Source of the DNA: Costus lasius
Taxonomy: Eukaryota > Streptophyta > Magnoliopsida > Zingiberales > Costaceae
Assembly: GCA_027563935.2 (NCBI GenBank)
Contig: CM050449.1
Location: 74,304,556 to 74,368,555 of the forward strand
Direction: 5' to 3'
Length of the DNA: 64,000 nucleotides
Under the pieces are notes generated by a model, which was given only the letters and a program-made list of their open reading frames with translations, was not told the DNA's origin and did not search any database. Within the stretch, counting starts at the first letter, position 1, and each line of letters opens with the position of its first letter. A program made the translations under genes and the position numbers. Positions 45,230-56,564 of this stretch are shown piece by piece.

Positions 45230-45749
45230 AGCCATAGACGCCTCCCCTCATGATACTAATCTCTCCTTGAGGCGTGATCAAAATTGAGGGCGAGTTCTTG
45301 AGGGCGAGAGCAAGAGGCTAGTGGCTTAATTCTTCCATCCAACCCTAGCCGCAACACACCTTCTTCCCTTCCTCTTGGCGTGAGGAACTTGGTGGTGTTT
45401 GGCGACTTCCTTCTCCTCATCTTCTTCTTGGCGCATACACCTTGGAGGTGGCTCAAGGCTAGAGGAATGAGCACAAGGCTTGGATCTTCTTCCCGAGGCT
45501 AGCACCGGGCGTGGAAGAAGAGAGCTCGAGGCATCCGTGTGTGTGAGACTGCAGAGGGCACACGCTTGGGTGCCTACTACGACATCGGCCTCACCTAAAT
45601 CAAGGTACTTTCTATCTCATCATGTCGACTCTTTCGCATGCGATCTTCACTGGGTTTTTGGGACTTGCCTGTTTCGGGGGTATTCTTCCGCTGCGCAACG
45701 TGTTTGCATCTCTGAAAATTTATAAAATATCCCCGGGGTTTCCCAATAG

Positions 45750-45764
45750 TGGTATCAGAGCGAC
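45750..45764 (+). other. Copia-D1 primer-binding site
   Basis: TGGTATCAGAGCGAC follows the 5' LTR by one base and matches initiator tRNA-Met. Confidence 0.92.
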
Positions 45765-46856
45765 TTGCTAAACTCGAACGATGTTTTTCATGCTTTTCAT
45801 ATTTTTCATGCTCACATGCCATATTTCAATTTTCGAAAATTGTAAATTGCATGGCAAACGTTTTTTCTAAAGTAGGAAAAATTAGGGTTTCTTGTTTCTA
45901 TCACCTTTTCAATCTCTTTTGGATTTTTGGGTTATTTTTCTTGCAGGGTTTAAAGATCAAAGGCGCACGTGGTTTTGTCAAGTAGGACGGGCATTGTGTC
46001 TTCGGACTGGCCGAGTCTCTTGATCTGACAAAATTACCAGCCGAGAGGATCTTTGAAATCATCATGAAAATTAATTGCAGATAACTAAAAGATTTGTGAG
46101 AAGAAGATGAGAAAAAGAAATTGGTTTTATGAAAAAGTAAAATTTGAAATTTTATGTTTTTCATGAGCATGTAGAATTGCATGAGTAATGCCTTGATTGT
46201 ACATGGTGTTGTGATCAGTAGTCAAGCCCCTTTGCATGCCTGTGATGTACTCTTGTGAGGCCTGCGTGCCACTTTTCTTTTTTGCTTTAAATTAAGATGA
46301 AGATTAGGATGGCGCACATCACCTGAAGATAGGCGCATGCTTGCTTGCTTGCGCACCTTGCATGGTGGCGCAAGAAGCACCCCTCCTTGATGGCCCTTAC
46401 TTGGTGGCTCATCATCCTTGAAGGAATCCCATGGCATTGGCCGAACCTATGAGGGTGCTTCTAGGGTTTCCCTAGAACTACCTCTAGGGTTTGAGAACTA
46501 AACCATGGTGAGGAGGACCTTGGAGCCGAGCTTGAAGACCAAGATAGAAGTCGGCTAGGTTAGGTCTTTAGGGGCTTGAGTCCTAGGTCAAGAGTTGAAC
46601 CTCTTCTGGCATGGGTTGGTTCAATGTCTTGAATATGCTATGATCACATCATCCCTTTACTGCTTTCCATATCTGCTAAAGCATGCCTATGATGTTTTAT
46701 TTTATGTTATCACTATAGGATTACATGCCTGTAATGATAGACATAAGATAAAACTGAATTGATGAGACCTCAAAACCCTCATTCAAATATCAAGTCTAGT
46801 AGCCTTCTGACGCGTAGCCCTCGTCAAACTATCGATCGATGGTGCTGTGCATTGTT

Positions 46857-46870
46857 TCCACCATAGTGGA
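46857..46870 (+). ncRNA. Leader hairpin 1, copia-D1
   Basis: The stem is TCCAC/GTGGA with loop CATA, followed by CACACCCATCTATCTTTAG. Confidence 0.6.
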
Positions 46871-47065
46871 CACACCCATCTATCTTTAGGAGGCGTGTGG
46901 TGACAATGTTTTCCCCAGTCCAGTTAAAATCCTGGACGCGCCTTTGCAAGGAATTTGTTGGCCCTGGGCATAACGGTCAGGATAGACTTGACTAGTTTTT
47001 CATATGTGATGGCCACATGATGGAACTCTAGAGGCAACCTCAAGAAGTTAGGGTTTTGTGTTGTT

Positions 47066-47079
47066 CCAGCCCTAGCTGG
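47066..47079 (+). ncRNA. Leader hairpin 2, copia-D1
   Basis: The stem is CCAGC/GCTGG with loop CCTA. Confidence 0.6.
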
Positions 47080-47177
47080 GCACAAAATACTTGAACTGTC
47101 TTGAGAAGGGGAATTGCTAAGTTGCAATTGGCTGGCGCGCCTACCTTGAGATACATGTGTCACCTCGTGCAGTACAT

Positions 47178-47191
47178 CCTGCCCTAGCGGG
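47178..47191 (+). ncRNA. Leader hairpin 3, copia-D1
   Basis: The stem is CCTGC/GCGGG (one T-G wobble) with loop CCTA, followed by GACGCGAGGCC. Confidence 0.58.
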
Positions 47192-47368
47192 ACGCGAGGC
47201 CGTGTGAGGAACAAGGATCCCATCTCACTAGGAAATCTTGAATTTCCCGATTGACTTTGTGGGTTGTCAATTCGATTAAAATAGTGGGAGTCATGATCAT
47301 TTAAAACAAGTCCAGTTTAAATGATTTGAAGTAGTGCTAATCTACTTTTCTTGGTTGTTGTAGAAACG

Positions 47369-49159
47369 ATGACTATGAACAATAGCAGATTGTCACTGCG
47401 ATCTATCCTGGAAAAGGACAAGTTGGTTGGATCCAACTTGACGGATTGGTGTCAAACCTTGAGGGGTGACCTCAAGCTCGAAAGCTGTAAAAGGCATAAC
47501 CAGAAAGAGGAGAGGAGAAGGGTTACACCTTCATCTTCAGGCTCTAGTATTTGTGTAGTTGAAGTCAATCTGTCTACTTCAAATACGTGGGTATTGGATA
47601 CCGCATGTGGAGTGCATATTTGTACAAGTATGCAAGGGCTCAAACGAAGTAGGACAGTGCGACCAGGAGAGATTGACCTTCGGGTTGGTAACGAGGCACA
47701 GATTGCTGCTGTAACTATAGGAGACTACACTCTCTCGCTGCCGTCTGGACTTCAACTAGAACTGGAACATTGCTTCTATGCACCGTCGATTACTAAGAAT
47801 ATTATATCCATTCCTGCCCTGGCGAGGAAAGGATTTTGTTTTGCGATAAAAGAGAACACATGTTCTTTTTCATTGGCAAACATATTCTATGGATCTGGTA
47901 CACTATGCAATGGGTTGTATGACTTGGACATGCAAAGTTCTGTGTGCAACGTGAATGCTAAGAGGATCAAGTTAAATGGTTTAAATAATACTTATCTTTG
48001 GCATTGTCGTTTAGGGCACATCAACAAGAATCGCATCCAAAATCTCCATGCAAATGGATTCCTGGATTCAGATTCCTTGGAGGAATTTGACACATGCGAG
48101 CCTTGTTTGTTGGGCAAAATGACAAAGGCGCCATTCACCAAGTATGATGAGAGGGCCACAGGTTTGTTGGATCTAATACACAGTGATGTGTGTGGGCCAT
48201 TCAACAAACAAGCTAGAGGTGGGTATGTCTACTTCATCACATTTACTGATGACTTCAGTAGATATGGTTATGTCTATTTGATGAGGCATAAGTCTGAATC
48301 CTTGGAGAAATTTAAGGAGTTCAAGAATGAAGTGGAAAACCAGCTTGGACGATCCATTAAGGCTCTTCGGTCTGATCGAGGCGGAGAGTACTTGAGCCAT
48401 GAGTTTGTTGACTATCTTAGAAAGTGTGGGATTCTTTCCCAACTCACTCCTCCTGGAACACCTCAGTGGAATGGGGTGTCTGAGAGGAGAAATCGAACTT
48501 TGTTGGACATGGTTCGATCTATGATGAGTCACGCAACTCTACCTCCGTATTTCTGGGGTTTTGCATTACTTACAGCAATCAAGACACTGAATAACGTTCC
48601 GTCAAAGAGTGTTCCTAAGACCCCACATGAGTTGTGGACTGGGAGACGCTCAATGCTATCATTTATGAGGATCTGGGGATGTGAGGCTTATGTCAAACGT
48701 CAGGATTCTAGCAAGCTAGAACCCAGATCTGATAAATGTGTGTTTGTGGGGTATCCTAGGGAAACCAAAGGATACTACTTCTTTAATCCCACCGAGAACA
48801 AAGTTTTTGTTGCTCGGACTGCCGTATTTCTCGAGAAAGATTTTCTCTTGAAAGGCACCAGTGGGAGAAGCTTTGACTTGGATGAGATCCAAGGTCAACC
48901 ACAAGACACAGCAGGAGAGATAGAACCTGAGCCACCTGCACCGGTTGTTGGGCAACCAGAGGCTCAGACACAGGCCCCACGTAGGTCTGGGATAATTCAT
49001 CGTGCACCTGAGAGGTATGGGTCGCTGCCGACCCAACACGACGGGATCTTCATCATTGAGCATGAACCCAGGACTTATGATGAGGCGGTCAGTGGATCGG
49101 ACTCCGAGAAATGGCTTGAGGCCATGCGATCCGAGATGGATTCCACGTCAGCTAACTAA
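47369..49159 (+). pseudogene. gag-pol: Copia-D1 gag remnant, protease and integrase
   Basis: The frame starts with the first 40 or so Gag residues (LSLRSILEKDKLVGS). At about 47483-47490 it jumps to the stretch after the zinc knuckle, so about 200 Gag residues including the knuckle are deleted in frame. Protease (LDTACGVHICT), integrase zinc region (WHCRLGHINKNR, CEPCLLGK) and core (DLIHSDVCGPF, LRSDRGGEYL, NGVSERRNRT) are present. The frame ends with TAA at 49157-49159, where copia-A has Gln (NQVWDL). The upstream ATG at 47351 lies before the proposed acceptor, so I prefer 47369. The product could not form normal particles. Confidence 0.9.
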
Positions 49160-50638
49160 GTCTGGGATTTGGTTGAGCTGCCGGATGGGGTAAAACCCAT
49201 AGGCTGTAAATGGGTCTTCAAGAAGAAGACAGACATGGATGGCAACATAGTTACCTATAAAGGTAGATTAGTGGCTAAAGGATTCAAGCAAGTCCACGGG
49301 GTGGATTATGATGAAACCTTCTCGCCAGTTGTCATGTTCAAATCCATTCGGATTCTGCTTGCTATAGCTGCATATCACGACTATGAGATATGGCAGATGG
49401 ATGTGAAGACAGCTTTCCTTAATGGAATGCTAACTGAGGATGTGTATATGACACAACCTGATGGCTTCGTTCATCCTGCAGAGGCCAATAAGGTCTGCAG
49501 GCTAAAGAGATCCATCTATGGATTAAAGCAAGCATCTCGAAGTTGGAATCTTCAATTTGATGAAGCTGTGAGAGATTATGGCTTTATCAAAAGCGAAGAT
49601 GACGCCTGTGTATACAGAAAATTCAGTGGGAGCTTGGTGACTTTTCTGGTCTTGTATGTCAATGACATACTGCTCATCGGGAACGACATCCCTAGTCTTC
49701 AAGCTGTGAAGACATGGTTAGGGAAGTGTTTTGAGATGAAGGACTTAGAGGAGGCTGCCTATATCCTAGGCGTGAGGATCTACAGAGATAGATCCAAGAA
49801 GCTCCTAGCCCTTAGTCAAAGTACATACATTGATAAGGTCCTGGAGAGGTTTAGCTTGGAGCAATCCAAGAAAGGGTACCTTCCAGTGAGACATGGCCTT
49901 ACTCTCTCAAAGAGCCAGTGTCCCACCACACAGGCTGAGAGGGATGACATGAGTCGAGTGCCCTATGCTTCGGCAGTAGGATCGATCATGTAAGCAATAT
50001 TTTGTACTAGACCAGATGTGGCTTATGCTGTGAGCATAACCAGCCGATACCAATCCAATCCTGGAGTACAGCACTGGGTGGCTGTAAAGAACATCCTAAA
50101 GTATCTGAGAAGAACTAAGGATTTGTTCTTGGTCTATGGGGGACAGGAAGAGCTCAGTATGTAGGGCTACACTGATGCGTCTTTCCAGTCTGACCCTAAC
50201 GACTTCAGATCGCAGGCTGGCTATGTGTTCAAGATAAATGGAGGCGCTGTATGCTGGAAGAGCTTCAAGCAATCCACCATAGCTGATTCTACAATCGAAG
50301 CTGAGTATGTGGCCGCTTCTGAGGCAGCCAAAGAAGCCGTTTGGATTAGGAAGTTCATTTCTGAACTTCAGGTGGTTCCAAGTGCAGTGGATCCCATTGA
50401 AATCTATTGTGATAACAATGGAGCAATTGCACAAACCAAGGAACCACGGTCTCATCAAAAATCCAAACACATACTCAGGAGATTTCACCTGATCAGAGAG
50501 ATCATAGACAGAGGTGATGTCAAGATTAGCAGAGTTGACATAGAGAACAATCTAGCAAACCCATTGACCAAGGCTTTGGCGCAGCAGAAGCATGATGGTC
50601 ATGCTAGAGATATGGGGTTAAGATTTCTCAACCTCTAG
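49160..50638 (+). pseudogene. pol: Copia-D1 reverse transcriptase and RNase H, broken
   Basis: The same frame goes on with VWDLVELPDGV and RT (MDVKTAFLNG, YGLKQASRSWN). The catalytic box is YVND at 49655-49666 instead of YVDD. Losing one of the two aspartates should abolish polymerase activity. Stops follow at 49991-49993 (TAA for Tyr) and 50162-50164 (TAG for Gln). RNase H then ends normally with LANPLTKALAQQKH at 50638. The D-to-N change and the stops fit C-to-T and G-to-A decay of an older methylated copy. Confidence 0.9.
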
Positions 50639-50648
50639 GTCTTAGTGC

Positions 50649-50659
50649 AAGTGAGAGAT
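50649..50659 (+). other. Copia-D1 polypurine tract
   Basis: AAGTGAGAGAT before the 3' LTR differs by one base from the copia-A tract. Confidence 0.85.
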
Positions 50660-51920
50660 TATTGGTGTATATGCCCTAAGGACCTAATTCTGGTCCGTTA
50701 CTTGTACTACTTGACATTGATATTTATATCATACTGGCATTGTCGTTATCATTATTTGTTTACATCTGCGAACATGTACTTATATGATAATGTCCCTGGA
50801 GACAGATTGGATCTGTGCTCAAACTATTGTCCCTAGTCAATGTACCTTAGTAGATATGGGACAGCTATGGTACTTGTAAGACTGGTATATGGGCTGGTTA
50901 GGCACGAGGTGCTAACGCAGGCATATGGGTATATCAGTGGTAGATATACTGGACCGACCCGCTGTGAGGCAATGACTTGGTGTCACGAGTTATCCTCACA
51001 AGTGATAGGAGATGCATTGATCCCTTGACTTGAGGTCATTGGCCATTCTATGTGGTTAGGGATATGCTTTGATACAACCTAACACCTTGCCGTAGTTGGG
51101 AGGTAATAACGGTTGTCATTGGGCATGTCATGACCCATATGAGAAGGTCAATGCACAGACATAGGATTTGCCCCTTCCTAAGGGAAGCATGATATCCATG
51201 GAGCTTCTCTATGGTTCTATGATTGAAAGTGTATGGCCATACCCAGGTTAGACTTGATTTAGTCATAGCCATGAGATTGGATAGAAACAAGTGGTGACAC
51301 ACTTGGCCAATCGGATATCAGTTCGGCAAAGAGACTGTAATGCATATGTACCTGGTTGCGATGATGGGGATGTCGATGTCGATATCCATTCTGATGACTT
51401 GGGTAGCAGCGATGCACTGCTAGGTGCCACTCACTGCTTGTGGTGACCATGGGTCAGCACTGGCAACGTCAGAGGAACCTACAGGGTTGCACACCTTGAT
51501 ACTCGAGTTCTCGTATTGATCGGGAAGCCTTATGATCGAGTTATTGGATAACTCGGATCTATTCTGGATATTTCATCAGCGCCAATGGGCCTGATGAGAT
51601 GGAAGAGATTTGTTGGAGCCAACTTCCATTTACGGTATATTAACCATGGTTAGCCCAATTTGACCTAGGGTTAAATTGGATTGGATCCATGGGCTTGGTT
51701 AACATGCATAATGGACATTGGGCTGAGCCCATTGAAAAGTTGGGCTTAATGGGCTTAAGGAGAAGAAAAGAGATGGCGCATGCTTAACCCTAGTAAGACT
51801 AGGGTTAGCGCCTATACCTCATGTGAGTTTAATTAATCATGATAAAATAGGGGCTAATTAATTAATTAATTAGAGTCCTATTTTTGTGGGATTATATGGG
51901 CTGATTTATTTGAATTAATT

Positions 51921-52132
51921 AGAGTCCTAATTGGATTAGGATTTAATTAATTAAATAAATAATTAGAGTCCTAATTGGATTAGGACTTGATTCAAAATTT
52001 AATTTGAACCTTGATCAAGTCGCCCACTTGAGTCCTAATTGGATTAGGACTGATCATGATTAATTAGAATCCTAATTAGATTAGGATTTAATTATTTAAA
52101 CAATTAATTAGAGTCCTAATTGGATTAGGACT
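51921..52132 (+). repeat. Palindrome array in copia-D1 LTR
   Basis: Five units of TCCTAATTGGATTAGGA or a close form stand at 51924, 51969, 52033, 52070 and 52114. Each is an inverted repeat with arms TCCTAAT/ATTAGGA and a 3-bp centre. They are separated by AT-rich spacers of 25-50 bp with TTAATTA. The 5' LTR has the same array (23030-23060 and 44965-45130). Copia-D2 and the solo D LTR lack it. Confidence 0.85.
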
Positions 52133-52224
52133 TGGTTAATTCCTAAAATAATTAAACTCCTAAATCCTCTCCTATCCGCCCACTCAAATTGAATTGTGGC
52201 CACACACTCAACCGCCTCTTGCTC

Positions 52225-52233
52225 TATAAATAG
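52225..52233 (+). promoter_or_regulatory. TATA box of copia-D1 3' LTR
   Basis: TATAAATAG in a CTCTATAAATAGAG palindrome, identical to the 5' LTR. In a 3' LTR it could drive readout into LTR-E sequence downstream. Confidence 0.65.
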
Positions 52234-52740
52234 AGCCATAGACACCTCCCCTCATGATACTAATCTCTCCTTGAGGCGTGATCAAAATTGAGGGCGAGAG
52301 CAAGAGGCTAGTGGCGCAATTCTTCCATCCAACCCTAGCCGCAACACACCTTCTTCCCTTCTTAGCGTGAGGAACTTGGTGGTGTTTGGCGACTTCCTTC
52401 TCCTCATCTTCCTCTTGGTGCATACACCTTGGAGGTGGAGCAAGGCTAGAGGAATAAGCACAAGGCTTGGATCTTCTTCCCAAGGCTAGCACCGGGCGTG
52501 GAAGAAGAGAGCTCGAGGCATCCGTGTGTGTGAGACTACAGAGGGCGCACGCTTGGGCGCCTACTACGACATCGGCCTCACCTAAATCAAGGTACTTTCT
52601 ATCTCATCATGTCGACTCTTTCGCATGCAATCTTCACTGGGTTTTTGGGACTGGCCTATTTCGGGGGTATTGTTCCGCTGCGCAACGTGTTTGCATCTCT
52701 GAAAATTTGTAAAATATCCCTGGGGTTTCCCAACAATATC

Positions 52741-54194
52741 GTCCATAAGGAGCTAGGTGTCAAGTACCAACCTTTAGTGTCATTGATAGCTAGATAATCC
52801 AAAATAGGAATCAAAAAATCTAAACTAAGCTTGAAATATCGACTCAAGAAATCCACGGGTAGTACGGTAAATTACAGTTTTACAAAGATTCAGGACCACA
52901 GGTTTCACCACGTTGAATGAATTAAATGTAAAACATTGAATCATAAGTTTGGAAATAGAAAACAGATTACCTTCTCTCGAAGCATAATCTAACAATAAAC
53001 CAGTTAAGGCGATCAATCCTATGGTACAGATTACCTTCTCTCGAAGCATAATCCAGTGTCTACTTAAGCTAATCTCTACTCTCGTAGCAAAACTAACTTA
53101 AGAAAGACCCAATGGGCTCTATGACGATTGTAAGTCCTCGAGTGACTTTGAACGACTCTCGTAATTCAAGTCACAAGTTCAAATGGGCAGCGAGTGTTAC
53201 ATTCACCTCTCGGCTCTTCTCGTAACACTTAACACATATCAATGTTTGGCCAAAACATAAATACGCAATAAGCACACCACATTTAAATAAGTCAATTGAC
53301 TAGAAGGTATCACTGAGATTCATAAAAGATGTTTACATGTGGAAATTTATTCAACGGCTACGCCCAAGTCCCGAACTAGGGTTTTATGCTAAGAAATATA
53401 TCGTTCAATAATGAAAACCCAAGTAAATGAATTCAAAAAGAATGGAAATTATAGATCTTGGGCAAGAGACGATAGGTCTTCAGTCTTCTCTCGCTAGCCC
53501 CAAAGAAATCCGTCCAAACAAGCCTTCAATCAAGCAAAATCGTCACTTTTTGCCCTAGGTCGCCTCTCTCAAAAGTTTGAACCCTTTAACCACCCAAAAA
53601 ATGTCTTTTTATGTCTAAATCTCTTCCTTAGGCAGTTAGGAATTTTTCCCTAAAATTTCAGCAAATTTTGACTTCTGAATCATCCAAATTGGGCGAAAAA
53701 CCATGGAAAGGTCAAAACTGATGGAAGCTGTTACAGGTGTGATGGGAGGAACGGGTCGGCTGTGACGACTGTGTCGAACTGCCGATAAGTCATCACGGCC
53801 GTGATGAGCGCGTCAAAATCCTAGAGGTTGATCATGGCCGTGATGGTTGTCACGGCCAGGCCGTGCTTACTTCATAGAAGATGGGCTGGAACGCCGAGAT
53901 GATCACGGCTGTGATGGCGAGAATGGGTAGGTTGTGATCACTATAAAAAAACTCCAAAAATACTAAAATTTAACCTGTGACCTCGCTGAACTGTGACGAA
54001 TCTTCCCGTAACTTCAAATCTTCAAAATTTTCACAAAAATTTAGGAAAATAACCTGCATTTCACAAATAATCGAAAAATAGTGAAGATTCTATACTTAAC
54101 AGGAAAAGATATCAAATTCTGATATAAAATAAAACTTAAGCCTAAAATGATAGTATAAATGAGACTTTAAATCTTATAAAAATAACACTCATCA
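52741..54194 (-). mobile_element. LTR-E, main part
   Basis: This stretch of 1.45 kb without a gene is the bulk of the inverted LTR-E. It includes a near-exact short duplication (ACAGATTACCTTCTCTCGAAGCATAAT split at 52962-52990 and 53026-53051) and the palindrome array at 53735-53942. The end (AAGTGAAGATTCTATAC-like words) resembles LTR-F at 62005-62025. Confidence 0.72.
53735..53942 (-). repeat. Palindrome array in LTR-E, CACGGC/GCCGTG core
   Basis: It contains the perfect 16-bp palindrome CATCACGGCCGTGATG (53791-53806) and related forms ATCATGGCCGTGAT (53831-53844), CACGGCCAGGCCGTG (53851-53865) and ATCACGGCTGTGAT (53902-53915). The place in the LTR is like that of the TACGGC array in the other Athila-like LTRs. 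Confidence 0.75.
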
Positions 54195-54199
54195 GCAGC

Positions 54200-54958
54200 A
54201 TCTACGACAGGCGGGGTTGTTCTTATCTCCGCCCGCCTCTTCTGCCAGAACCCTAGCTGGCGATGGTGTTGATTGACAGGCGACATGAGCACCTACATAC
54301 ACGATGGACGGGCTCAAAGGCGGGATCATGAGGTGCGGCACTGTTGAAGTTGCTGTAGCTTAGGTAAAAAAATAAGAGAGTAAAAAAAAATATGCACTGT
54401 TACTATTACTGTAGCAAGTTATTGTAAAAAATAAACTTGAGAGGACATGACGAGAAGTGAGGTGCTCAATGTTATATGGAGATGAATCGTCGTCTTCACA
54501 TTTTAGATGAGATGAGAGCAATGCTGAGAGAGTTGGTTAGGGAGAAGAAAATGTGAGAGGGTGCGGATATGATTGCCGATGGGCAGACTTATCCAACCTC
54601 GAGCGAGGTCCTGAAGACTATATTTGAGAGCCAAAGTAACATATAGGATAGATGGCAGATTCGTATTCATGTGGAATTATAAGGATTTGATGGAACTGAT
54701 TCAGTAGGATGGATTGCACAAGCTGAGCAATATTTTGACATTAAAGGCACGTTAGACGACTATAAAATTCCTACGGTGTTTGTTCATATGGAGGAGCAAG
54801 CAAACAATGGGTTTCGAGGGTTAAAATGATAGATTCTCAATCTTTCTTGGAAAGGGTTGAAGTAAGAGATGATACAAAGATTTAGTAAATTTTCTACAAC
54901 TACGGTCCTTGATGAAAGCTACTTTGAAAAGAAGAAATTTGACGACAAACAGAAGCAG
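54200..54958 (+). pseudogene. gag: Gypsy-B gag remnant
   Basis: After about 280 bp of leader, a frame from 54476 (MEMNRRLHILDEMRAML) can be followed to about 54810. It has TGA at 54554 and further stops. It includes GFDGTDSVGWIAQAEQYFD at about 54683-54740 and TVFVHMEEQA, which match the start of Ty3/gypsy Gag domains as I know them. It breaks down near 54820-54870 and no zinc knuckle is seen. The solo Athila-like LTR lies in what follows (GTCAG). Confidence 0.75.
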
Positions 54959-55220
54959 GTCAGTGATGACACCAAAATATATAGTATATTTTGTATCATT
55001 CTATGTATCTTTTCATGCTAAATTGAGGATCTTTTTGCTTATTTTTATGTTGAATTCATCAAATATTGCAAAGTCTACTTCTATTTTGGTTTTTCATGGT
55101 TTTCAGGTAAAAAGGCATTATTTCAAGGCATTTTCAAGCAAAATCAAACACATAAAAGAGTTACCATCATCAAGAGGAGGTCACCCAAGAAATTTCACGC
55201 AAAACGGAGCAACTCAGCAA

Positions 55221-55580
55221 AATACGGCAGTGCCGTAATCCATTTTACAGTACCGTAATTTCAGACAGTACCGTAAAGTTAGAACACTGCCGTAATTTGG
55301 AGGATTTTTTTAACAGAAAGTATTTGTGATTTTACGGCACCGCCGTAAAGAATTACACTGCCGTATTTTTCAGCGCTTTCAAAATAGAAACCTTTGCTGA
55401 GTTTACGGCACGGCCGTAAACGATTCTACGATACCATATTTCCCAGGTGATCCAGACCAGAGAACTCATCCGATTTTACGGCACCAACGAGAAATATTTT
55501 ACTGGCCGTAATTTTGACTTTCGGTGCACATAATGAAAATACGGCACTGCCGTAAATTATTACACGGTCGTAATTTCCAG
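55221..55580 (+). repeat. Palindrome array in solo Athila-like LTR
   Basis: It contains several forms of TACGGCAGTGCCGTAA and TTTACGGCACGGCCGTAAA in imperfect units of about 70-75 bp, as in 7653-8020. Some units are lost (TTTACGGCACCAACGAG), so the array decays at single cores while others stay exact. Confidence 0.8.
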
Positions 55581-56564
55581 TCAAAATCGCGAGTTTTCCG
55601 TGGCTGAAACTTGTTCGGGCTATAACTTTTGATGCAGAGCTCCAAATTGGAATCTGAAAGTTGCTGCTGTTTCGTCTTTAAGAGAAGAAGACACATACAC
55701 TGAAAGGAAGAACGTTTATCACGTATCCAGAGAGAAATCACCAGAGAGGCGGCTAGGGTTTGGCCTCACACTGAGAGGCGTAGAGGGCACCTCAGGCCTT
55801 GATTTTTAAGCAAAAGCTTTGCCTGGAGGGGAGGAAGACACCACAGAAGTTTCAGAGCGTTTGGAGTCCGATCGGAATAGAAATCAACAAAACAGCGGTG
55901 ACAGTGCTGTTCATCAAAGCAAATTATGGCTGTAAACTCTTTTACAGCCGTGGTATAAAGTTGTTTCTCCTTTCTTTTCACTTTCAAATCACTCTGAGAC
56001 TATGATTCATTGTATTTTTTCCTCCATGCAAGCTTAGACATATTTTGGGACATAGGGTTTAATCCCTTTGATTTCTAATGATTAGATAATTCTTCTTTTT
56101 TTTTCGTCATGATAATCTTCGTTGTGATAATTCTACTTTTGTGATGAATTGTCTTTAACTTTCCATAGATCTATGTTATTATCCATGTTTTAGAGTTTTC
56201 GCAATGAGACTGAAAGGTGATTTGCTTGAGAACTTGGAACCCTAGAATTGCATATTAGGATCCCTTCCTTAGGTTAGATCCAACTTGATCTGTTCTAGTA
56301 GATTAATTGTCATGTTTAATAATATTAATCTAGGATTGAGTTATTGTGTCAAAAGTAGAGATCTTGCACGAAAGTCAGAATCGGAACGTTGGAGAACCCT
56401 ATGTAGAACCTGTGTTGAGACTCGGATGCACAAAAGTGATCCTTGAGGCTCCACTTGTGATGATTAACTTAGAATTCGGATGTACGAAAGTGATCCTTGA
56501 GTTCTTTGTTGATGGTTTACTTATCTGCAGCATTGGGATAGATCTTGCGCGAAAGCGAGGATTG

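Larger units (their letters stand above)
21772..45748 (+). mobile_element. Copia-D1 5' LTR, split by copia-D2
   Basis: The parts are 21772-23080 and 44965-45748, about 2.09 kb. It runs from TGTTGGTGTATATGCCC to GGTTTCCCAATA. Copia-D2 lies between TAAAG copies at 23076-23080 and 44960-44964. The right part has the TATA box and the donor-like CAAG/GTACTTTC at 45601-45612. Confidence 0.92.
45765..47350 (+). other. Copia-D1 leader
   Basis: This stretch of 1.6 kb without a gene holds three hairpins (46857-46870, 47066-47079, 47178-47191) and GGATCCCATCTCACTA at about 47216-47231. It ends with TTGGTTGTTGTAG at 47363, directly before gag. With the donor-like site at 45604 it would make an intron of about 1.76 kb that contains the primer-binding site. 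Unlike copia-A, the exon side in the LTR has no ATG next to the donor. Confidence 0.6.
21772..52735 (+). mobile_element. Copia-D1, complete but defective Ty1/copia element
   Basis: It has LTRs of about 2090 and 2076 bp, a tRNA-Met primer-binding site at 45750, a 1.6-kb leader, a broken gag-pol (47369-50638), a polypurine tract and the target duplication ATATC (21767-21771 and 52736-52740). Its 5' LTR is split by copia-D2. Both LTR ends show decay (the 5' LTR ends TA and the 3' LTR starts TA instead of TG/CA forms), which fits an older insertion. Confidence 0.92.
50660..52735 (+). mobile_element. Copia-D1 3' LTR
   Basis: The 2076-bp LTR starts TATTGGTGTATATG (TG mutated to TA) and ends GGTTTCCCAACA. 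It has the palindrome array at 51921-52132, the TATA box at 52225-52233 and the donor-like CAAG/GTACTTTC at 52588-52599. The distance from the donor to the LTR end is 144 nt, the same as in the 5' LTR. Confidence 0.93.
21725..54194 (-). mobile_element. LTR-E, inverted solo Athila-like LTR interrupted by copia-D1
   Basis: On the minus strand it would start TGATGAGTGT and end with a terminal block similar to the Athila-like LTR end (21725: TGATAGGCCCCGCAAGTGTA, compared with the reverse of 58810-58839). The target duplication GCAGC is at 21720-21724 and 54195-54199. Without copia-D1 it is 21725-21771 plus 52741-54194, about 1.5 kb. It has no coding sequence, so it is a solo LTR. Confidence 0.75.

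Noticed and set aside
47351..47368. Start of copia-D1 gag at the ATG at 47351
   Set aside because: This ATG lies before the acceptor-like site; the ATG at 47369 lines up with the starts of D2 and copia-A.
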